A DNA stretch of 13,661 bases from contig WTXD01000286.1 in the NCBI GenBank assembly GCA_022496205.1, positions 1-13,661 of the forward strand. Reading direction: 5' to 3'. The notes beneath the pieces were generated by a model, which did no database searches, was not told the origin of the DNA, and saw nothing but the letters and a program-made list of their open reading frames with translations. Every line of letters starts with the position of its first letter. Positions within the stretch are counted from its first letter, which is position 1. Below are positions 6,952 through 13,661 of the stretch, in pieces. Position numbers and translations under genes: made by a program. The stretch comes from Gloeopeniophorella convolvens. Lineage: Eukaryota; Basidiomycota; Agaricomycetes; Russulales.

Positions 6952-8403
6952 CTATGGGGACGGTGGGGTGCTGTATCCAGATGCCGATGAGTTGTGCTCG
7001 CCGGCCTGGCTTGAAGTTGCACTGTACATGTCACCGAGTAGGCTCATAGGTGAACACGGCATCCCAGAGGTGCTTGAGGTCTCGGTGGAAGGTACTACAT
7101 TGTACATGTTTTGGAGCTGATAGGACGCTGCACTAGAGTCAGCAACGTGGGCTCGGGGTGCTGGGAGACTGAGAGGGTTGTCGGCAAACGTCATAGCAGT
7201 AGGTGATGGTGCACCCGCTGCGGGTGCAAGGGAGGTGTTTCTGAGTAGAGATAACGAGGATGGGACACCCGAGTCATGCATGGGACTAGCCGCGGTGCCA
7301 GACATGACAGTCCCGTGCCTCCCGCATGACTTGGACGAGGCGGCATTATCGTCCACACGACCAGAGCTCCTGGTGCGTTTGCGTGGCCTATCGCTTTCAT
7401 TGTCCGATACCTCTTGCAGGTCGTCATCGAAGCTCAGAGTGTGCCTCCTCGTTTGTACAGTTCCTTCAGGGCTGAATGTGACGTGCACATCAATCAGAAC
7501 AAGGCCCAATCCAAGTGCGACAAGCTTAAACTCACCAGCGCTCTCTGTCGCCTTCTCCGCTGTGTTAGATGTCTTTGCCATGACTTTGAATACGCAGTGG
7601 CGACGGAGTGTAGCTTGCCAGATCTTCTCCATCTCCTCGTATGTGCCAATGTTCGAGAGGGCCGTTGGCGGTATTGTCAAGGGCCAGCCATAGAGTAAAA
7701 TGCCATGGCTATCAGGCTCGCTGCGAGCCCACTTTGTCCAATTGATATGAGCATTTTCGACGCCAGTGAGCTCCTCTGAGGACTAGTGTGAGCATACAAG
7801 GACTGTGATAAAGTTGATGCACCTACAATATAGTCTATGAAGGAGTTTCATGAGAATCAACTTCACGGCGCCTTTCTTGTCGCCTCCTTTAGTACGCGAC
7901 TCGGCCGCCATATTGTCGACAATGCCTGATTAGACATGATCAGATCCTCTGCACTACTAAGTAGATATGATCATAACTCACCTTTCAGGCCAGCGTTGTT
8001 GGTTGAGAAAGCATCAAAATGCTTTGCAAGCATTGTGGGCTCAAATAGAAGGTACTGGTAGATGAAGTCTGAGCCAGCGTCGGAGGAAAACACGATCGGC
8101 ATGGTGTACTGGTCAGCATGATTGCATGCGCCGACCACAAAGTATTGAAAACCACTTCTGAGCGAAAGGTTTCCCAACTATGATAGGATACCAGTAAGTA
8201 GACTGTCGTACGGGCGAAGGGAATTGGTTAATATAGGCATACCTCTGTAGCAACTTTATCCATAGTAGTTCTGATATCTTGTGCTTGCTGCTGCGCGCTT
8301 TCCATGGTGCCGTGGCCCTGACGTCACGGTTCTCCTGCAGGCACGAGATTGGGATGACTTTGTCCTCTTCCAAAAGTGACTTGTAGTCTGTGTTATGCTG
8401 CAT
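6952..8403 (-). pseudogene. Unrecognised agaricomycete protein, middle and C-terminal part, probably frameshifted
   Basis: Product unknown. Minus-strand pieces: a segment encoding DYKSLLEEDKV...LQENRDV (about 8403-8322); 8305-8243 (QQQAQDIRTTMDKVATE); intron 8242-8178; 8177-7982 (GFQYFVVGACNHADQYTMP, then SSDAGSDFIYQYL); intron 7981-7926; an exon from 7925; and 7782 to TAG 6954-6952. The last exon has HINWTKWARS and LLYGWPLTIPPTALS. It then has an acidic stretch, a basic RPRKRTR nuclear-localisation-like motif near 7369-7389, and a long Ser/Pro/Ala-rich tail, suggesting a nuclear protein. The GWP-type block recalls a family of basidiomycete hypothetical proteins; that is inference. Oddities: a frame change at about 8306-8325, and a best-consensus 44-nt intron (7826-7783) that breaks the frame; an 84-nt alternative (7866-7783) keeps it. 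ATG 8305-8303 in good context could start a shorter intact protein. Confidence 0.5.
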
Positions 8404-8867
8404 GCAGTTATTGATGATCCATGTTGAGCGAAGGCGAGTCCGGTGTTCTCCGACATTCAGATGGCCGCGCGTGCAACACAGCTTACGCCAGCGAGCTAGA
8501 ACTTTAATGGTAAATAGTCCGGATACTAGGCTCCATCATATCTGATTTCCGTAGTATTACGTACGATACTTCCGTAGTTATCACGTTCCTTACTCACCGG
8601 GCCGTTTCTCAAACACATGACAAGTCATGAGGCTGAAATCTATTGAGGCAGGCCTGTACAGGGCCAAATCTGCAATATTGTGGACACCATTAGTCACGCC
8701 TCTGCCATTTATGGACCCCAGGGGTCCTCCTGTATATAAAAGCCACCTGTAGGAACTGCAAATACCAGTGTCTTCTGCCACTACAGCTCTATCGCTCTCA
8801 AGCCTCTAGCTGGTGAGAATCAGTAGTTAATACTGTAGTATAGAGCAATACAGTAGCTGCGCTATGC
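8397..8867. other. Possible insertion splitting the minus-strand gene
   Basis: On the minus strand, coding sequence ending VDAIRIVEQ (CAG at 8870-8868) would continue directly into HNTDYKSLLEEDKV (8397 downward) if this block were removed. The flanks are similar: TATGCTG at 8394-8400 and TATGCCTG at 8863-8870. The inner ends GCAGTTATTG (8404-8413) and CAGTAGCTGC (8851-8860) are imperfect inverted repeats (8 of 10). A plus-strand TATATAAA lies at about 8732-8739. Alternatively it is a long intron or holds further exons: 8675-8601 and 8529 onward are open with a GTGAGT donor between them. Confidence 0.3.
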
Positions 8868-9287
8868 CTGTTCAACAATCCGAATGGCGTCCACCTTGCT
8901 GGGATCATTGTCAATGTTCCCTGTGTGAAGCAGCATATCAGTGACGCGTCAAAATCATATTCTTGCACAGAACCCACATCTGCCATCCTCGACGCGTGCG
9001 GAGCAGAACCGGAACACGTTTTGGATAGTAGGGCGACGGCGCTCCTTGAAGACACAGCCACCAAGATGAACAAGATGGCATGCATGGTTGAATGCGAACT
9101 CATTCTCATCAGCAAGATCCTTAATGATCTTGGTTGTTGCGTCAATAGCCACTCTGACAGCCTCCTTCTGCTTGATCTTCTTGTTTTCAGCATCGAGTTT
9201 CTCCTTCTCCTTTTGCTGAGCACTTTTAGGCACAGGCTTGGGGCGTAGTGGGCGCTTTTTAGAGTCTGCAGTGGTATTGCGGGTCAT
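8868..9287 (-). pseudogene. N-terminal exons of the unrecognised minus-strand gene
   Basis: Exon 1 runs from ATG 9287-9285 to 8978, preceded by a pyrimidine-rich stretch as in fungal promoters. An upstream in-frame ATG (9341) would only add a hydrophobic, poorly supported extension. Exon 1 encodes a Lys/Glu-rich coiled coil (KEKEKLDAENKKIKQ) and then FNHACHLVHLGG, KERRRPTIQNVFRF. The intron 8977-8921 (57 nt, GTGGGT donor, CACACAG acceptor, CTGAT branch) leads to an exon encoding NIDNDPSKVDAIRIVEQ. Read on, that exon meets TAG at 8864-8862. The layout (short basic N-terminus, coiled coil, an R-x-P-T-x-x-N block) agrees with the same family as the C-terminal part, so both are read as one gene; this is inference. 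No enzymatic motif is visible. Confidence 0.45.
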
Positions 9288-9669
9288 GGCAAGATATAGA
9301 TGGAAGCGGTGCAGGAAAGCGAAAAGTGAAAAGGTACTCAATCAGGAGTGGGTGAGTTACTTGCGAAGGTGCATACGCACGACTCTTATTCTGCATGTTT
9401 GTTGAACGCGTCCAACCTGAGCCTAACACCATCAAACTAGCACAATCAAAGTGAAACCAATCGGACGGCAGGGGAGCAAAGTGATCGATCTCCTACCAAA
9501 AGGGTATAGAAAGATGAACCCGACACCACTAAAATGTGTGATACATGTACCTGGTATTGTTAGCTCAAGATACACGGTCACTCAGTGCAGGCTGGCGTGG
9601 GGATGCGCACCGGCCTCGCCAATGACGTCGAACATTGCCTATGAGCTATCTATATGAGCTTACCTATAG
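9288..9669. other. Upstream region of the minus-strand gene
   Basis: The first 40 bases beyond the start codon are pyrimidine-rich on the minus strand (CTTTTCACTTTTCGC), typical of fungal core promoters. A small GTGC-ATAC-GCAC inverted repeat lies near 9371-9382. No convincing TATA box and no other gene were seen. Confidence 0.3.
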
Positions 9670-10262
9670 CAGGGTGCACCTGTGCGCTGGTGCCAGTGCT
9701 ACGGCGCAGCTGCAGTGACTCGGGGCGGTCTGGCATGCGGGCTTAGGTGACAAGCGCAGCAGCGCAAGCACGTCGATGTGCATGGGAGCCATCCACGGCC
9801 ATCGGCGCAGCTTCAAGTTTGTCTACAAGCTGCAGGAAACGTTGCGCAGCTGCAGTATGCCTGTGTCAGCATAGGGTCAGGTGCAGCAGGGTAGGGGTAC
9901 ACACGTGCTCCACCTTTTTACGAAAGATAGGCTCGATCAGGTTGATGTGTGACAGGGAAAGGGTCCGGTTCTGTGTGCAGATATCATTAGTGGAGGGAGT
10001 TGCATAGATGACACTAAGTGCCACAATTTTGCGCTGGGCAAGGGCGCTGCTGTGAGATGGCGCTAGCAGGGGCGATGAGGAGGGCAACAGATCTGTTGCT
10101 TGTGGAGGTTGTCCTGAGCAATGAGGGGGCCATCGTGGCTGGTGGCCATGGTGGCACAGCTCTCATCAATAAATTCAGGCTTGGAGCAGTCATAGGGGTG
10201 TCCAAGGATGTAGGCGAGGGTGACGAGGTCGGTCGTGAGGAGGCAGACTCTGCAATGAACAA
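9670..10262 (-). pseudogene. Coding-like remnant of an unidentified protein
   Basis: Several minus-strand stretches look protein-like but lie in different frames: TDLVTLAYILGHPYDCSKPE (about 10235-10175), QRKIVALSVIYATPS (about 10035-9990), LSHINLIEPIFRKKVEHV (about 9955-9905) and RFLQLVDKLEAAPMAVDG (about 9840-9790). The last is followed by Arg-rich sequence and a GTAAGC donor-like site near 9660. A GCAG-type acceptor stands at about 10250. At least one in-frame TAA and probable indels break it. No family was recognised. The opposite strand also carries open frames, so strand and reality are uncertain. Confidence 0.28.
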
Positions 10263-10305
10263 TGGTTAACACTACATGCACAGACAGTAATAAAGTGAGG
10301 TGCAC

Positions 10306-10798
10306 TGACGCACTCTTCGCCGTTCACAGCCAGCCCCTATTATCCTCTAGCGGCACACCACACTCTCCCTCACCAAATGGTGTTCTGCGCTCCAGCACAA
10401 AGAACATGATAGCTGCTTCTGTGTCATGTCAATAATGAGGCTTGAAGAGGAATTGTTGGGTGATGTTGTGCATGCATGCATTTCGCAGTGCAGATGTGGC
10501 ATATGTGAGACTGTGATTCGATGGCGCACGGAATAGCGCACCATTCAGGGCTTCTACCAGACGAGCACAGGAAAGCAACTCTGAACGCTTGCTAAACACA
10601 TGTCAGAAGTTTGGGAGAGAAGGAGGGAACGTGCTGGATGTAGCAACCAGATAGTGGGGTGGATAGTAGTGATATTGGCGCTAAAACATGTATGCGTGCC
10701 TACAATATTCGATACAAACACGACGGTCCGGCACACGCGATACTTATTCAAGGCTCAGCCTGCCTGTCACTGGTGTAAGATCTGTCTTGATCTTGCGT
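10306..10798. other. Intergenic stretch, no gene seen
   Basis: Mixed sequence with a GCATGCATGCAT run near 10472-10481 and a partial inverted repeat (GGCGCAC/GCGCACC) near 10523-10543. The short frames on both strands show no recognisable motifs. Confidence 0.3.
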
Positions 10799-11008
10799 TG
10801 CACACATGCATTCTACACAAAAGCACTCAAGTTCATTCAAGGTGCACCTGTGTTTCCGACTAACCAGATTATGTGGCTTGTAGAAGGCAGAAACAATTGT
10901 ATTGCTAGTGACCATCTTGCAGCAATGACGAATCTTGAGCGCACTCATAACCTCTTAGACAATTGACTCAATTGTAACTATATTGGTCTGCAGATTGACA
11001 GTGGCTAA
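10799..11008 (+). pseudogene. Possible coding remnant, plus strand
   Basis: One frame gives FIQGAPVFPTNQIMWLVEG, then CIASDHLAAMTNLERTHNLL. After TGA 10964-10966 the same frame continues with NCNYIGLQIDSG to TAA 11006-11008. The composition looks protein-like, but no family was recognised and no start or splice sites were fixed. It may be chance. Confidence 0.2.
10959..10975. promoter_or_regulatory. Palindrome containing a TGACTCA site
   Basis: ACAATTG-ACT-CAATTGT is a perfect inverted repeat with seven-base arms. Its centre contains TGACTCA (10964-10970), the exact consensus of Gcn4/AP-1-type bZIP factors. No promoter is evident next to it, so a role is only possible. Confidence 0.3.
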
Positions 11009-11256
11009 AATGCTAGAATACCTCAAAACCTCGCAGGGTTGTCTGCATAACACTATGCTTCCTGCGCTCAAGCTTCACGAACGGAAAGTGCTGGCTCATG
11101 ACAAGATCAAAGTGAATCTTGGTCTGAACCACACACCAAGTTTGACATGTATAAATGAACTGCAGTATAGCGCAAGTCTCCTGACGCCCCGATAGGGCAT
11201 GGTTGAACAGTTTATAAATCAAGTGTCACGTCCCGATGTGCATGTTCTGATAAATC

Positions 11257-11270
11257 ATAGCTATAGCTAT
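11257..11270. repeat. 14-bp perfect palindrome
   Basis: ATAGCTATAGCTAT is its own reverse complement and lies 29 bp beyond the stop codon of the KDZ transposase. It could be part of the transposon's 3' region or chance. Confidence 0.35.
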
Positions 11271-11298
11271 CATAACCGTCTGACATCAATGCTCTACT

Positions 11299-13619
11299 TT
11301 ATATACGCGTGCCCTCACCCATAGTGCCAAGGTTTTCGAGAAATTCATTCACCTTGTCTAGCTTATCTTGCGCCTGATCGTCTTCTTCGGCATCTGGGCT
11401 TTCCGACTCCACAACATGAGCTTGTGATGACCCATCTGCTTTGGGGTGCACCGATGACTTATGAGTTGCCATCTCAGTCGCCGATGGGTCAGCCGATGAT
11501 TGTGCCATAAGCGTAGCATCCGTAGCTCTGGTGAAGTGTGAGAGCCAGTAGATTTGAAGGATCCGGGAACAATGGAGTTCGTTCTGCCATGAGCAGCGTG
11601 ACAACAAATCTTGAATCTCGATAGTGAGTGCAGACTGATCCTCCCCCAGTTGGACGATCGTTGTGGCAAATAGAGACTCTTTGGTCTTCATCTAGTCGAC
11701 AAGCCGGACAACCTCGATATTCAAACACTCCCGCTCTTCCTTGGCGCTCTCAATCTTAAGAGCGTACAACGCAGCCTGGCGATTTGCACTGTCAGCCCAT
11801 GGTTGCTGCCAGATATCGTCTCTGCATTCCCGAAGCAGCTCAAACTCAGCTAAGCTTTTGTATGATGAGATGTCCTTCCAGTCGAGCTGCAGCCAGCCAA
11901 GATCTTTTGCGGCCTCATTGAACTTTTTGAGTGCTTGCTGAATCGCCTTACAGCGCGTCTTCAGTGATTTGTTGATGTGCATACAAGCTTATAGCCTGGG
12001 CAGTACGCTGTGGGCACCAGAACGGCACTAGAGTTAGAGACAATGCACCAGTCCCCGAAAGACCCATCTTATGAAGTTCAAAGAGACAAGCAACAACTAA
12101 CCCCTCGAGTTTGGATAGCGCCTGCTGATACTAACAGGTGGCAAAGTACTTTGATGCTTTCTGCCATTCTGGCATGTCTGGCGTCCACTGCTTGACGAGT
12201 CCGTGTGTGACTTCAAAAGCTTGCAATAGATCTTGCATGCATTCAAGGTTCTCAAATGCATGGTGCTGCATGAGGGCAGCACACTTATGCAATGATGAGC
12301 AAGCAGAAACTTTGGAGGCGCAGTACGCAATCGCCTCGCTATGAAGTGTTCTGATGCTGTATGGCACCAAGTGTTAATCAGTAAGGCACCGCTACCAGAG
12401 TTGTACGACACTCACCTTGCTTTCTCATGTAGAATCAGTCTCTCTATGTACGCGCATGCGAATTCGTCCTCTGGTGTTTCTTTTGCACGTGAAAGCAGAT
12501 ATTGGCGCTCCGTCTCGAGATGCTGGCGGTAATTGGTTTCTTCGAGAGGTTTTCCAGACTGAAGGGCAGCAATGGCAGCAGGAAGCTTGTCCAAAATGCT
12601 GCAAACCTGCTTGTAGTTACCGTAGAGGAATGAAGCTGAAGGAAGTTTATTAGCTTGTGGCCATGCATGTGGCGATAATACTTGCATAGTTCCGAATATT
12701 TGTCATTGTCGTGTTGCCCCGCGTACAAGTCGATCGCTTGATGGTGGTGGAACGGGGAGGCATATTGAGTAATATTCGCGCAAGTCCATTAAAGGATGAG
12801 AATATCCGCTCCACAGTTTCCATGTCTTCAATCCCAAATCCACCCATGAAGAGCGGGTGATAGGAAAGCTGGCATAGTCTCTTGTGAGCGTACCCATGGA
12901 ATGCTAGCACAACCATGCAAAGAGCCCTGGTAGAAGCTTTGTCCGCAATCGAACTTTTTGCGATTGTCACCTCGAAGGAACAGCCGATGTCATAGCCCAT
13001 TCTGGGCCTGCTCTGCATGACATCGAGCACACGGTCAACAATCGTGAGAGGGTACTTAGCACTGAAAACAATGTTAGAGACTGTAAAAGGGAATCGGAAT
13101 GAGTTACGCTTACAGTTTGCCACTTTCGACCATGTCGCAGATCCACCATATCAAGCCATGACGGCATGCTGATAAGAAAATCCCAGTCTTTCGGTAGATT
13201 GCCCACATATGCTTCAGATTATCGTTTTGCGCGGCCTTCCAGTGCTCAGTGCAGGTGCCACTGTCGACATCGCCATCCACAGGGGTTGCTTCTTAAGCAT
13301 CTTTGGACCATGCGGCAACTGCGGCAGCGTCTTCAGAACCCTTACTGGCATTGGGATCGGCCTGAAATTGAGTAACCGGTCATTCCGATCTGACCGCATA
13401 GGCCGAGCGAAGTGATGAACGTACTTTGGGCCGCTTTTTTGATGGTCTTGGTTTTACATCATGTTTAAAACGATTCATCTCATCTTCAGTGAGATAATAA
13501 TCGCTCTTGAAGATGCAAGGGTCAGAGGTCAATCCCTCACACAAGCGGACATATTTGAGTGATTGGTTCCCATTGAGGACACCTATAACCGCTATATCTA
13601 ATTGCTTCTCGTCCGGGAG
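11299..13619 (-). pseudogene. KDZ-superfamily transposase, most of the gene, decayed (N-terminus outside window)
   Basis: Six minus-strand exons: 13619-13425, 13361-13114, 13061-12686, 12635-12416, 12356-12049 and 11995-11299. The introns are 63, 52, 50, 59 and 53 nt. The product follows Kyakuja-Dileera-Zisupton transposases: LNGNQSLK (normally DGN), FKSDYYLTEDE, EHWKAAQND, GIFLSACRHG, GYDIGCSFEVT (Asp 12989-12991), FHGYAHKRLCQL, ETVERIFSSFNGLAR (Glu 12809-12811), SPFHHHQAIDLYAG, FLYGNYKQVCSIL, the C-terminal helical region LNIEVVRLVD, and an acidic tail to TAA at 11299. Damage: TGA 13459-13461, TAA 13293-13295, TAG 12131-12133, TAG 11692-11694 (a Trp position), an extra A in 13435-13440, a one-base loss at 12767/12768 and another at 11984/11985. 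The third intron uses a GC-AG boundary. An acceptor TAG at 13621-13620 implies more exons to the right. Element ends were not found. Confidence 0.9.
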
Positions 13620-13661
13620 CTATAAGTGGCTTGTTGAGATTCTGCATATGCTCCACCCAAG

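Noticed and set aside
7178..7698. Plus-strand frames of 171 and 94 codons.
   Set aside because: They overlap the minus-strand exon that splices into a longer product; the plus-strand translations show no domain.
8319..8326. TGACGTCA, a perfect CRE/bZIP site.
   Set aside because: It lies within minus-strand coding sequence at the frameshift zone, with no promoter context; likely chance.
12650..13123. A stand-alone 157-codon protein.
   Set aside because: It is the central KDZ exon plus intron and out-of-frame tail, not a separate gene.
13166..13415. Two plus-strand frames at the right edge.
   Set aside because: They are antisense to KDZ exons and cross its well-supported intron borders.

Overview
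The window looks like nuclear DNA of a filamentous basidiomycete, most likely an agaricomycete. Three things suggest this. Coding regions are split by introns of about 50-65 nt with CTNA-type branch points. There is a KDZ-superfamily transposase. There is also a Myb-repeat protein of the REB1-like kind common in mushrooms. No bacterial features (Shine-Dalgarno sites, operons, CRISPR) and no tRNA or rRNA were seen.

Layout, left to right. (1) At 2-554 (+) is the 3' end of a three-exon gene with a PD-(D/E)XK nuclease-like pattern and an AATAAA signal. (2) At 642-804 a cluster of TGACTC motifs lies upstream of a TATA box. (3) At 1023-2639 is a complete Tc1/mariner element: 211-bp inverted repeats, TA duplication, and a DD34E transposase broken by three stops. 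(4) At 2877-4165 (+) is a decayed REB1-like Myb gene that keeps five introns but has a frameshift and two stops. (5) At about 4339-5894 lies a long non-coding array of a paired motif GCCC(A/G)-N4-GCCC(A/G), returning about every 50 bp with largely unique DNA between. (6) At 6144-6721 are a GC hairpin, direct repeats, a stem-loop, a 22-bp tandem repeat and a minus-strand TATA box, perhaps a solo LTR. (7) At 6952-9287 (-) is a multi-exon gene of unknown function with a nuclear-looking Ser-rich tail, apparently frameshifted and interrupted by about 460 bp. (8) At about 9670-11010 are weak coding remnants. (9) At 11299 to beyond the right edge (-) is most of a KDZ transposase with six visible exons, three indels and four stops.

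The window reads as a transposon-rich, decaying accessory region. Most premature stops can be explained by C-to-T or G-to-A changes, and the Tc1 copy is nearly free of CpG, which suggests methylation-linked or RIP-like mutation. The genes do not form an obvious pathway. The most unusual structure is the paired-motif array at 4.3-5.9 kb.
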